From positions 1-56,921 of the forward strand of contig CANEVH010000024.1 of assembly GCA_947442105.1 (NCBI GenBank): a DNA stretch of 56,921 bases, in the 5' to 3' direction. Each line of letters opens with the position of its first letter. Within the stretch, counting starts at the first letter, position 1. The DNA is from Comamonadaceae bacterium. GTDB taxonomy: Bacteria; Pseudomonadota; Gammaproteobacteria; Burkholderiales; Burkholderiaceae_C. Positions 9,701 to 16,663 of this stretch are shown in pieces. Both the position numbers and the translations under genes were made by a program. Below the pieces are notes generated by a model, which did not search any database, was not told where the DNA came from, and was given only the letters and a program-made list of their open reading frames with translations.

Positions 9701-9968
9701 CCGACTGGCCTTCGTAGCTGCGCGAGGTCAGCGCGTTGATGCCCGCAATCGAATTCACACCTTCTTCGATCTTTTTGGAGACCTCGCTTTCCACAATGTC
9801 GGGCGATGCGCCGGGGTATTCGGCAATCACCACCACCACCGGAAAGTCAATGTTCGGGAACTGGTCCACCTGCAGCCGCTGCAAGGAAAACATGCCCAGC
9901 ACCATCAGGGCCAACATCATCATGGTGGCCAAAACCGGGTTGTGCAGGCTGACGCGGGTAAACCACAT
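6771..9968 (-). CDS. RND family efflux pump, inner membrane permease (HAE1/AcrB type)
   Basis: A 1065-aa proton-driven multidrug exporter of the hydrophobe/amphiphile RND family. It starts MWFTRVSLHNPVLATMMMLALMVLG (first helix), has a large periplasmic loop, then a block of helices including the helix-4 region DDAIVVREN near residue 410, a second periplasmic loop and a second helix block ending near LLTLVVVPVVYCYMDDLAQW. Twelve membrane helices can be counted. The DDAIVVREN segment fits the helix-4 acidic pair of HAE-type pumps. The adaptor gene ends 3 bases upstream, so the two are co-transcribed. The substrate is not predictable. Confidence 0.95.
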   Translation of the reverse strand: MWFTRVSLHNPVLATMMMLALMVLGMFSLQRLQVDQFPNIDFPVVVVIAEYPGASPDIVESEVSKKIEEGVNSIAGINALTSRSYEGQSVVVIEFGLHINGRKAAEDVREKVASVKPLLRTEVKEPRVLRIDPSSKAIWSVAVLPDSSPGAPTLSAVELTNWADQVFRKRLENVRGVGSATVVGGTKREINIYLNPQALEAFAITPDQVVNAVRTENQDLPLGSIRSLQQERTIQISARMERPEDFGQIIVARKNGAAVRVAQLAQVRDGAQEVESLALYNGERTLMLTVQKAQDENTIQVVDGLQKTLAEIQKQAPPGIKLVQITDASRSIRVSVNNVTRSLVEGALLTVLIVFLFLNSWRSTVITGLALPIALIGTFWFMDLMGFTLNMISMMALSLCVGLLIDDAIVVRENIVRHVQMGKTPFQAALDGTEEIGLAVLATTLSIVAVFLPIGFMGGIIGRFFHEFGLTIVVAVLISMFVSFTLDPMLSSIWHDPAVEHHSLRGPRRSLYERTLGRITGWFESATERLAEAYQGILAWALVHKLKTLLLALGIFVLSVAMVPLLGTEFVPKSDFSETSINFNTPTGTSLEVTEARARQVEAIVRAFPEVRYTLTTINTGNAQGKIYASIYIRLVDRKERKLSIEQMTVSLRERLQQVPGITVTHIGLFDSIGGNKQILFSIQGADTPTLERLTQTALDKLRSVPGLVDVDSSFKPSKPTLNVALRRDAASDLGLNVSQVGNSLRTLVAGQTVGNWLAADGQTYDVNVRLNPEARNTPQDLERLPFAVTHTSDGSTRIVRLNQIAQVVEATGSNQINRRDLTREVTISGNVSGRSAGEVSADVKKVMDQIAMPQGYSYKFSGSTKDMAEAFGYAISALALAVIFIYMILASQFKNFLQPLALMTALPLTLIGVVLALLMFNSTLSMFSVIGIIMLMGLVTKNAILLVDFAIRARQSGVNADGSLAPGLERKAALLLAAKVRLRPILMTTLAMVFGMVPLAFALTEGSEMRAPMGQAVIGGVITSSLLTLVVVPVVYCYMDDLAQWARRFLAPASAQRVAPAVGR

Positions 9969-9971
9969 AAA

Positions 9972-11105
9972 TTACTTGGCCCCGCCGGTCAGGCTTACCA
10001 GGGTGTCTGCTGGCATAGGCCCCACACCGCCTGCCAGCACCACGGTGCCAGCGTCCAGGCCGCTCACAACCACCATGGTTTGCTGCGCAAACTCGCCCCG
10101 CGCGCCCAAGGTCACCGTGATGTGGCGCACCCGGTCACCGACCAGCGCCTGCACATAGGGCTTGGGCTTGTCGGTGCGCACGGCGCTCAAAGGCAGCGCC
10201 AGCGCGGTCAGCTCGCCGGTGGCCAGCAGCCCCTGGGCGTACAAGCCCTGGCGCAGCGCGGCCTTGCCTTGCAGGGCCAAGTACACCGTCACAGACCGGG
10301 TCCCCGGCGTGGCGCTGGGGTTCACGCGCACCACCTGCGCCGGCACGGCTTGGGCCGCGCCTTCAAAGTTCAGCTGCGCTGATTGGCCCACGCGCACCTG
10401 CATTGCGTCAGCCACCCCCACGGTGGCTTCGAGTTCCAGCCTGCGCAAGTCGACAATTTCAATCACGCGGCTCTCAATCGCCACGCGCTCCCCGTTTTGC
10501 ACCAGCCGCTGGGCCACCTGCCCGGCAATCGGCGAGCGCAGCACCGCATCGTCCACCACTTTTTGCAGCACCTCCACCCCAGACTGTGCGGCCATGTAGC
10601 TGGCCTGTGCGGCGGCTAGGTTGGAGGCGGAGGCGTCCAGCCCGGTTTTGGAGATAAAGCCCTGGTCCACCAGCGCGCGGTTGTTGTCAAAGCTGCGCTG
10701 GGCAATATCCACTTGCGCCTTGGCCGCTTGCGCTTGCTGCTGCGCTTGGCGCAGGCGGGCGGCGTATTCGGTGCTGTCTACCCGGGCGACGGTTTGTCCG
10801 GCCTGCACAAAATCGCCCTCGCGCACCAGCAGGTCTTGCAGCTCCCCGGCCACGCGGGCCTTGACGAAGGCAGAACTCACTGCTTTGGTTTGGCCAGAAA
10901 TCGGCAGGCCAAGCGAAAGCACCACGCTTTGCGCCGTCACCGTGTCTGTGGGCGCCAGTTGCAGTGCAGCGCGGTTTTTCTGCGCCTGCTGTTGGCTCTC
11001 GACCAGCTGCTTTTTCTGCACGCGGCTTTGCCAGGTCTGAAAGGCGCCGGCGCCCAGCACGATGAGGCTGGTGCCCAGCACCATCCATTTAAGAGAGAGT
11101 TTCAT
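9972..11105 (-). CDS. RND efflux periplasmic adaptor subunit
   Basis: A membrane fusion protein of 377 aa that bridges the RND pump and a TolC-type channel. An uncleaved amino-terminal helix (MVLGTSLIVLGAGAF) anchors it. The barrel-sandwich (lipoyl-like) half-motifs are VKARVAGELQDLLVREGDFVQAGQ and LRSPIAGQVAQRLVQNGERV, on either side of a coiled-coil hairpin rich in Ala and Gln (about residues 115-180). A beta-barrel and membrane-proximal domain follow. It ends 3 bases before the pump gene and begins 27 bases after the TetR gene stop, giving a tetR-adaptor-pump operon on the minus strand. Confidence 0.93.
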   Translation of the reverse strand: MKLSLKWMVLGTSLIVLGAGAFQTWQSRVQKKQLVESQQQAQKNRAALQLAPTDTVTAQSVVLSLGLPISGQTKAVSSAFVKARVAGELQDLLVREGDFVQAGQTVARVDSTEYAARLRQAQQQAQAAKAQVDIAQRSFDNNRALVDQGFISKTGLDASASNLAAAQASYMAAQSGVEVLQKVVDDAVLRSPIAGQVAQRLVQNGERVAIESRVIEIVDLRRLELEATVGVADAMQVRVGQSAQLNFEGAAQAVPAQVVRVNPSATPGTRSVTVYLALQGKAALRQGLYAQGLLATGELTALALPLSAVRTDKPKPYVQALVGDRVRHITVTLGARGEFAQQTMVVVSGLDAGTVVLAGGVGPMPADTLVSLTGGAK

Positions 11106-11132
11106 GTGTCTTGGCGCTTATGGTTGTGGCCC

Positions 11133-11795
11133 CTAGGGCAAGGGCGTTGAAGAGGGGGTCTGCGCTGGCATCCCTATGCCGCGCAAGAGTACGTCGATTT
11201 GGGCGTTCAAAAAGGCGGGGCCGTCCAAAGCGCTGGCGCCGGACAGGCTGGGAGCGCTGTTCCAGAGCATCAAAAAAACAATGGGGGCGAGCAAGGTGTG
11301 TACATTGTGCGGTGCATGGAGCGCGTTGAGTTCACCGCGCTGCACGCCGCGCGCGAGCACACGGGCAATGATCTGGCAGGCCGGCTCAATGACCTCGGTG
11401 CGATAAAACTCGGCCAGCTCAGGAAACTGGCTCCCTTCGCTCACCATCAGCTTGCAAATCCCCGCGCTGCGAGTAGAGCCTATGCGCTGCCACCAGGCGG
11501 CCATAAAGCTGCGCATCAACTCCTCTGTGCTGCCGGTGAAGCGGTCTAGCGCCTTGTTCAACTCAGAAAACTGGCCGACGATGTTTTCTCGCACTACCGC
11601 CTTGAACAAATCTTCTTTGCTACTGAAGTAAAGAAACAAAGTGCCTTTAGAGACGCCGGCGTGTTTGGCGACGTCTTGCGCCTTGGTGGCGGCGAAGCCC
11701 TGCGCTACAAAAAGCGCTAGCGCAGCATCCAGCAACTCGCGGGGTCGTGCTTCTTTGCGTCGTTCGCGCTTGGGCACGCTGCGTGGGAGGGACAT
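11133..11795 (-). CDS. TetR/AcrR family transcriptional regulator
   Basis: A 220-aa repressor-type regulator. The helix-turn-helix lies near residues 30-60: KAQDVAKHAGVSKGTLFLYF followed by SSKEDLF, the canonical TetR signature. The carboxyl-terminal ligand domain resembles the AcrR C-terminal family (AWWQRIGSTRSAGICKLMVSE). I took the ATG giving MSLPRSVPKRERRKEARPRE; an upstream extension in the same frame has no family similarity. As first gene of the tetR-adaptor-RND run it probably autoregulates the pump operon; an imperfect inverted repeat lies just upstream. Confidence 0.92.
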   Translation of the reverse strand: MSLPRSVPKRERRKEARPRELLDAALALFVAQGFAATKAQDVAKHAGVSKGTLFLYFSSKEDLFKAVVRENIVGQFSELNKALDRFTGSTEELMRSFMAAWWQRIGSTRSAGICKLMVSEGSQFPELAEFYRTEVIEPACQIIARVLARGVQRGELNALHAPHNVHTLLAPIVFLMLWNSAPSLSGASALDGPAFLNAQIDVLLRGIGMPAQTPSSTPLP

Positions 11796-11819
11796 CGGTG
11801 TTTGCGAGAGCACAAGGGT

Positions 11820-11848
11820 TGCTAATGACTGATAGGTTAGTAGTGTAG
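11820..11848 (-). promoter_or_regulatory. Candidate TetR operator/promoter region
   Basis: Between the TetR gene and msrA lies an AT-richer stretch with an imperfect inverted repeat, ACTGAT-AG-GTTAGT (4 of 6 positions symmetric), about 30 bases upstream of the regulator start. Autoregulated TetR-type pump operons commonly have such a site. The match is weak and the assignment is inference. Confidence 0.3.
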
Positions 11849-11995
11849 CGCCCCATACCCTTGCCAAACACGCCTTCCAAACGCCCACCAGACACGCCGC
11901 CACGGTGCCCGCGCCCCAGCCGCGAACTTCGGGCGCCGGAAACCTGGGCCGCGTATGCTTGCCGCTTTCATTCACACCCTTGGGAGACTTTGGCC

Positions 11996-12538
11996 ATGCA
12001 ACATTCCACCCAAACCTTGGCTTTAGGCGCTGGTTGCTTTTGGTGCAGCGAATCGGTGTACCTGCAAGTGCGCGGCATGGTGTCGGTAGAGTCCGGCTAT
12101 TGCAACGGCCACTTGCCCCAACCCACCTACGAAGAGGTTTGCACCGGAAACAGTGGCCACAACGAAGTGGTCAAACTCGAATTCGACACCTCAGTCATCA
12201 GCGTGCGCGAGGTGCTGGAAATCTTTTTTGTCATCCACGACCCCACCACACTGAACCGCCAAGGCCACGACGTGGGCACCCAGTACCGCAGCGGCATTTA
12301 CTGCACCACGCCGGAGCAACTGCAAGTGGCCCAGGCCCTGGTGGACGAGGTGATCGCCAGCGGCACCTACGCCAAGCCGGTGGTCACCGAAGTGCAGATG
12401 CTGGCCAACTACGCCCGCGCCGAGGAATACCATCAAAACTTCTTTGCCAAAAACCCCACGCAGGGTTACTGCATGGCGGTGGCCGCGCCCAGGGTGGCCA
12501 AGTTCCGCAAGACCTTTGCGCGGCTGGCAAAAGGGTAG
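11996..12538 (+). CDS. msrA: Peptide-methionine (S)-S-oxide reductase MsrA
   Basis: A cytosolic repair enzyme of 180 aa that reduces methionine-S-sulfoxide. The catalytic motif GCFWCSES is at residues 12-19 with the nucleophile Cys14; ESGYCNGHLPQPTYEEVCTGNSGH and HDPTTLNRQGHDVGTQYRS are the substrate-binding parts, and a late Cys in GYCMAVAAP (about residue 160) may act as resolving residue. A GGGAGAC ribosome binding site lies about 9 bases before the ATG. The gene stands alone between a divergent TetR gene and a convergent zinc-binding protein gene. Confidence 0.95.
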   Translation: MQHSTQTLALGAGCFWCSESVYLQVRGMVSVESGYCNGHLPQPTYEEVCTGNSGHNEVVKLEFDTSVISVREVLEIFFVIHDPTTLNRQGHDVGTQYRSGIYCTTPEQLQVAQALVDEVIASGTYAKPVVTEVQMLANYARAEEYHQNFFAKNPTQGYCMAVAAPRVAKFRKTFARLAKG

Positions 12539-12579
12539 TCGCTTGGGCCCAAGGCCCTGACGGTGCAGGACGCCTCGCC

Positions 12580-13467
12580 TCAATTAAGGCCCATGCCCGC
12601 TGCCAGTTGGGTGACGTTATGCCGCATCATTTGCAGGTAAGTTGCCCCCGGTTTGTCAGGCCCTGATAGGGCGTCAGAATAAAGATCTGCGCCAACGCTT
12701 ACACCGGCGTCTCGGCTGAGCTGGGTCAGAAGTTTGGGGTTGGCCATGTTTTCTACAAACACCGCCTTGATTTTTTCATGTTTGATTTGCCGGATCAGCA
12801 GCGCCACTTGCCGTGCGCTGGGCTCTGCTTCGGTGCTCACACCTTGGGGCGCAAGAAACGTGATTTTGTAATAGGCGCCCAAGTAGCCAAAGGCGTCGTG
12901 CGAGCAAATGACCTTGCGCTTGGCCGCCGGGATGGGGGCGAACTGCTCTTGGGCCCAGAGGTCCAGGGCGAGGAGCTCCTGAAGGTAGGCTTTTGCATTG
13001 GCCTGGTACAGGTCGGCGCCGGCCGGGTCGAGTTGGCCCAGGCTGTCGGCGATGTTTTGAACGTAAACCATGGTGTTGCGCGGGTTTTGCCATGCGTGAG
13101 GGTCGGTTTCCTTGCCCACTTGCAAAGGTTTGATGCCCTTGGATGCGACCAGTGTTTTTCCTTTAAATCCGGCCGCTTTGGCAAATTTGTGGATCCAGGG
13201 TTCAAAGCCCAGACCGTTGGTCACCAAAAGCTCAGACTGCAGCAGCGCCTTGGCGTGCGCCGCCTGGGGTTCAAAACCGTGCGCGTCTTGGTTGGGTCCC
13301 ACCAAGGTGGTCAGCGCCACGCGCGGGCCGCCGACTGCCCGCACCAGGTCGCCCAAAATGCTGAAGCTGGCAGTGACTTTGATCTGGTCTGCGGCGCTGG
13401 TGCCCAGCGGGCTGAGCAAAGCCAGTGCGCAAGCACTGGCCAGAAGATGACGGCGGTGGGTGTTCAT
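12580..13467 (-). CDS. znuA: Metal (zinc) ABC transporter substrate-binding protein
   Basis: A 295-aa periplasmic cluster A-I metal-binding protein (ZnuA/TroA family). A signal peptide (MNTHRRHLLASACALALLSP) ends near TSAA. Metal ligands expected for the family are visible: His in DAHGFEP, His in DPHAWQNP, His in CSHDAFGYL, and an acidic residue in the terminal ADLYSDALS segment. The His-rich loop typical of many ZnuA proteins is missing, so manganese is possible by sequence alone. The Zur boxes and zur gene upstream favour zinc. It is the last gene of the minus-strand operon, about 90 bases after the permease; AAAGG precedes the ATG. Confidence 0.9.
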   Translation of the reverse strand: MNTHRRHLLASACALALLSPLGTSAADQIKVTASFSILGDLVRAVGGPRVALTTLVGPNQDAHGFEPQAAHAKALLQSELLVTNGLGFEPWIHKFAKAAGFKGKTLVASKGIKPLQVGKETDPHAWQNPRNTMVYVQNIADSLGQLDPAGADLYQANAKAYLQELLALDLWAQEQFAPIPAAKRKVICSHDAFGYLGAYYKITFLAPQGVSTEAEPSARQVALLIRQIKHEKIKAVFVENMANPKLLTQLSRDAGVSVGADLYSDALSGPDKPGATYLQMMRHNVTQLAAGMGLN

Positions 13468-13558
13468 GAAAATGCCTTTGCGGTTGGATGAAAAAAATGG
13501 GGTGCTTTCAGGGGCCGGTCGTTCGGGACGGTGGGCAATGAGAAATGGGTGCTGGGCT

Positions 13559-14467
13559 CTATGCACTGCGGTGGCGCAGGGGTCGGCGCCGGCCCAGCCA
13601 GCCGCCGGGGGCAAGCAACAAAGACGCCGCATACAGCGCGCCCGCGCAGCCAATAATCGTTGGGCCCGACGGTGTGTCAAAGTGGTATGACAGCAGCAGC
13701 CCTGCCCCGCAAGACAGCACCGCCTGCGCGCATGCGTTGAGCAGCTGCGGGGCCAGCGTGGCGTGCCAAAGGCGGCTGGACACGGCGGGCAACATCATCA
13801 AGCCCACGGCCATCAGGGTGCCCAGGCTCTGAAAGCCGGCCACCAGATTGACCACCACCAAGACCAAAAACCCTTGCTGCCAAACCCAGCTCCCGCCCCA
13901 GCCCTCTGTGCGCTGGCCCGGCCCGCGCGCTTGCAAAAAAGTCGGGTCAAAGGTTTCAAGTACCAGGCCTCTGTACATCAGCGCCAAGGCCAGCAAGCTC
14001 ACGTTGCTCACCCCAGCCACCAGCAGCAGGCCTTGGCGGTCTACCCCTAGCGCGCTGCCAAACAAAAGGTGCAGCAGATCGATGCGGCTGCCGTGGCCAG
14101 ACACCAGGGTCACGCCCAGGGCCAGCGCAAGCAGGTAAATGGCAGCCAGGCTGGCGTCTTCTTTCAGGTTGGTGAACCGGCTCACCCAACCCGCAATGGC
14201 CGCCACTACCAGGCCCGCCAGCATGCCACCCAGCGCCATGGCGGTGAGCGACAGGCCGGCCACCATAAAGCCGATGGCCACTCCGGGCAGAACAGCGTGG
14301 CTTAGCGCGTCGCCCATCAGGCTCATGCGCCGCAAGGTCAGGAAAACGCCCAAGGGTGCTGCACTCAATGACAAGGACACTGTGGCCACCAGCGCCCGGC
14401 GCATGAAGGCAAACTCGGCAAAGGGCGCCAGCAGCAGGCCGTAGGCAGAGGTGTTCGCGTCCATCAT
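13559..14467 (-). CDS. znuB: Zinc ABC transporter permease
   Basis: An inner membrane permease of 302 aa of the ABC-3 (ZnuB/TroC/MntB) family with about eight or nine hydrophobic helices. Family segments are LRRMSLMGDALSHAVLPGVA (residues 45-64), where the ABC-3 proteins carry the D-A-x-S-H-A motif, and FQSLGTLMAVGLMMLPAV. The start ATG overlaps the stop of the ATPase gene (ATGA), so translation is coupled. A second ATG directly follows and could also serve. The tail ends in a short basic stretch. Confidence 0.93.
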   Translation of the reverse strand: MMDANTSAYGLLLAPFAEFAFMRRALVATVSLSLSAAPLGVFLTLRRMSLMGDALSHAVLPGVAIGFMVAGLSLTAMALGGMLAGLVVAAIAGWVSRFTNLKEDASLAAIYLLALALGVTLVSGHGSRIDLLHLLFGSALGVDRQGLLLVAGVSNVSLLALALMYRGLVLETFDPTFLQARGPGQRTEGWGGSWVWQQGFLVLVVVNLVAGFQSLGTLMAVGLMMLPAVSSRLWHATLAPQLLNACAQAVLSCGAGLLLSYHFDTPSGPTIIGCAGALYAASLLLAPGGWLGRRRPLRHRSA

Positions 14468-15204
14468 GCCGCGCGCTCGCACAAGGCAGCGTCTTCGTCC
14501 CAGGCCTGTGCCATGGCGCGCGAACACGCCAAATTGACCTCGGTAAGCACTTCGGGCGTGGGGCCCCAGGCCACCATTTCGCGCGCCAGCAGCAGGGTCT
14601 GCGGAAAATGCTGGCGCACCTGCGCATCGTCGTGCAAGACGGCGATCACCGTGCGCTGCTGCTGGTGCCAGCGTGCAATCAGTCCCAGCAGGCTGGCCGT
14701 GGTTTTGGAGTCCACGGCGTTGAACGGCTCGTCCAGCAAGATCAGGTCCGCGTCCTGCACCAACAGCCGGGCAAACAACACCCGCTGCAACTGACCGCTG
14801 GACAAGCTGCCCAAGGTGCGGCGCTCCAGGCCCTGCAGCCCGACCGCGTCTAGCGCACCGTCTACCTGTGCATGCATGACGGCATCCACGCCCGAAAAAG
14901 CGCCCACGTGGCCCCAGCAGCCCAGTAACACGCAGTCGTGCACCGTGAGGGGAAACGCGCGGTCCACCTCGCTGAGCTGGGGCAAATACGCCATGCGCTT
15001 GCAGGGCTGAATCCACTGCAAGCTTCCCGCGTGCGGGCCGTGCTGCAGTGGCAGCAGACCGGCCAGGCTTTTGAGCAAGGTGCTTTTGCCCGACCCGTTG
15101 GGGCCGATGACAGCCGTGAGCGATCCGCGCGCGAACCGTCCGCTAATGTGGTGCAAAGCCGGATGCTGCTGGTAGCTGAAGGTGAAATTGTTCAGCGCAA
15201 TCAC
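14464..15204 (-). CDS. znuC: Zinc ABC transporter ATP-binding protein
   Basis: A 246-aa ABC ATPase that powers zinc import with the neighbouring permease. Walker A GPNGSGKST is near residue 36, the signature LSSGQLQRV near 141, Walker B LILLDEPFNAVD near 162, and the switch His in VLHDD follows. The start is a GTG whose bases overlap the stop of the small upstream membrane ORF (GTGA), and its own stop overlaps the permease start, so three genes are chained by overlaps. No better ATG start fits the beginning of the ATPase fold (VIALNNFTFSY). Confidence 0.92.
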   Translation of the reverse strand: MIALNNFTFSYQQHPALHHISGRFARGSLTAVIGPNGSGKSTLLKSLAGLLPLQHGPHAGSLQWIQPCKRMAYLPQLSEVDRAFPLTVHDCVLLGCWGHVGAFSGVDAVMHAQVDGALDAVGLQGLERRTLGSLSSGQLQRVLFARLLVQDADLILLDEPFNAVDSKTTASLLGLIARWHQQQRTVIAVLHDDAQVRQHFPQTLLLAREMVAWGPTPEVLTEVNLACSRAMAQAWDEDAALCERAA

Positions 15205-15365
15205 ACCAGCGTCTCCTGTGCAGCCCAGGCCACTGCCAGCCAAAGCAGCAGCAGCACCGGTAGCATGGCCAGCACCCGCTGCCCGGCGGACCAGGCCAGC
15301 AATCCCTTGGTGGCGTGGCGGTGCGGGCGGTTTTTTTTGATGGGGGGAGTGACTTGTGCAGGCAT
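15201..15365 (-). CDS. Small single-helix membrane protein leading the zinc operon
   Basis: A 54-aa ORF with a basic, His-containing amino part (PPIKKNRPHRHATKG) and one clear transmembrane segment (VLAMLPVLLLLWLAVAWAA). It is the first ORF after the two Zur-like boxes and its stop overlaps the GTG of the ATPase gene, an arrangement that argues for real translation. The ribosome binding site is weak. I do not recognise the family. It may only be a translational leader for the ATPase, or a small transporter accessory. Confidence 0.55.
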   Translation of the reverse strand: MPAQVTPPIKKNRPHRHATKGLLAWSAGQRVLAMLPVLLLLWLAVAWAAQETLV

Positions 15366-15388
15366 GGAGGCGTCTTGTTTTCGGGTAA

Positions 15389-15409
15389 TAATGCAACTCA
15401 ATTGCGGTA
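15389..15409. promoter_or_regulatory. Zur-like operator 1
   Basis: A 21-base imperfect palindrome with arms TAATGCAACT and AATTGCGGTA around a central C; 7 of 10 positions are symmetric. It sits in the divergent promoter region between the zinc importer operon and zur, 26 bases centre to centre from a better copy. Its arm sequence matches the neighbouring palindrome, which supports the same regulator. Binding by Zur is inferred from the context. Confidence 0.65.
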
Positions 15410-15414
15410 GACTA

Positions 15415-15435
15415 TAACGCAACTAAGTTGCATTA
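15415..15435. promoter_or_regulatory. Zur-like operator 2
   Basis: A 21-base near-perfect palindrome with arms TAACGCAACT and AGTTGCATTA around a central A; 9 of 10 positions are symmetric. It ends 14 bases before the zur ATG, so binding would block zur and probably, with the neighbouring box, the importer operon as well. The AT-ended, 21-base form fits Fur-superfamily operators. Confidence 0.75.
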
Positions 15436-15449
15436 AATATATTTTTGAC

Positions 15450-15977
15450 ATGCCGTCTTCATCTTTCAGTGCCGACAAGCGCGCCCTTGTCAAGGCGGCA
15501 CGCGCCGTGGCCGATCCGATTGATGCCTTGTTGGCTGCGCATGGTTTGCGCCGTACCAGTGCGGCGCGCGCGGTGCTGGGCTGTTTGCTGGCCACGCCTG
15601 ACACCAGCTACACCCACGCCCAGCTGCAAAACGCCATCAGCAGCGCAACCGATGCGCCGCTAGACCGCGTCACGCTATACCGCTTGATTGACCGCCTCAC
15701 GCAAGTGGGCCTGCTGCTGTGCCGGGTGGACGCAAGCCGTGTGCGCCGCTACCAGGCCATGCCCACCAGCGTGCGCACCATGCCCCACTTTGAATGCCAA
15801 AGCTGCCACCGCGACAGCCCCTTGGCCGGGGCGCTGCAAGCGAGGGCCACCGACCTGGAGCGCGCAGCCCAAAGCGCAGTAGAGGCCTTGCAGGCCTTGG
15901 GCTACAAAGGCCTGAGCATGGATGTGGCGCTGCGCGGGGTCTGCGCCGACTGCGCCAGCACGCAGGGCTTGCCATGA
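15450..15977 (+). CDS. zur: Fur family transcriptional regulator Zur
   Basis: A 175-aa Fur-superfamily repressor. A winged helix (residues about 20-95, with LDRVTLYRLIDRLTQVGLL as recognition region) is followed by a dimerisation domain holding the structural zinc pairs CQSC (about 116-119) and CADC (about 168-171). The first 15 residues extend beyond the usual Fur start. Position between a zinc importer operon and a second ABC system, with tandem palindromes upstream, supports Zur rather than Fur. Its stop overlaps the ATG of the next ABC ATPase (ATGA), so it is the first gene of a coupled rightward operon and likely autoregulated. Confidence 0.88.
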   Translation: MPSSSFSADKRALVKAARAVADPIDALLAAHGLRRTSAARAVLGCLLATPDTSYTHAQLQNAISSATDAPLDRVTLYRLIDRLTQVGLLLCRVDASRVRRYQAMPTSVRTMPHFECQSCHRDSPLAGALQARATDLERAAQSAVEALQALGYKGLSMDVALRGVCADCASTQGLP

Positions 15978-16663
15978 TTCTCTCAAGTGGTTTGCAGTTT
16001 GCGTATGCCAAGGGCGCCCGCCTGCATTTCCCTGACGTGGATGTGCCCCAAGGCGGCGTGCTGCTGCTGGGCGGCCCCTCGGGCAGCGGCAAATCCACCT
16101 GGCTGGCGCTGGTCGCTGGCCTGGTGGCCCCCAGCGCGGGCGGCTTGCTGGTAGCGGGTCAGGCGCTGGGCTCCTTGGGCGGCCTGAAAACTGACGCATG
16201 GCGCGCCCAAACCATCGGGTTTTTGCCCCAAAAACTGCATTTGAGCGCCGCGCTTACGGTGCAGCGCAATTTGGAACTGGCGTTTTGGGCCGCCGGTGTG
16301 GCACAAGACAATGCGCGCATCCAAGCCGCGCTAGACGCACTGGGCGTGGCAGATTTGGCGCAACGCCTGCCGTCCCAGCTCTCGGGCGGCCAGGCGCAGC
16401 GCGTGGCACTGGCGCGCGCCGTGCTGATGCGCCCGCGCGTGCTGCTGGCCGACGAGCCCACCGCCAGCCTGGACGACCACAACGCCGCAGACGCGGTGCA
16501 ACTGCTGTGGACCACGGCCCACCGCCTGGGCGCCACCTTGGTCATTGCCACCCACGACGCCCGCGTGGGCCACACCTTGCACGGCCTGGCACCTGGGGGT
16601 GCGGATGCAATGCTCCAGCGCCTGGTGCTTGGCCCCACCCCAAGCAGCGGGGCCGCGCCATGA
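15974..16663 (+). CDS. ABC transporter ATP-binding protein (LolD/MacB type)
   Basis: A 229-aa ATPase with Walker A GGPSGSGKST (residues about 35-44), signature LSGGQAQRV, Walker B VLLADEPTASLD and the switch His in IATHD. It partners the FtsX-type permease whose start overlaps its stop. The pair belongs to the mechanotransmission type of ABC systems (LolCDE, MacB, FtsEX), not to importers. It is translated from an ATG overlapping the zur stop and so is expected to be zinc-controlled. Confidence 0.9.
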   Translation: MILSSGLQFAYAKGARLHFPDVDVPQGGVLLLGGPSGSGKSTWLALVAGLVAPSAGGLLVAGQALGSLGGLKTDAWRAQTIGFLPQKLHLSAALTVQRNLELAFWAAGVAQDNARIQAALDALGVADLAQRLPSQLSGGQAQRVALARAVLMRPRVLLADEPTASLDDHNAADAVQLLWTTAHRLGATLVIATHDARVGHTLHGLAPGGADAMLQRLVLGPTPSSGAAP

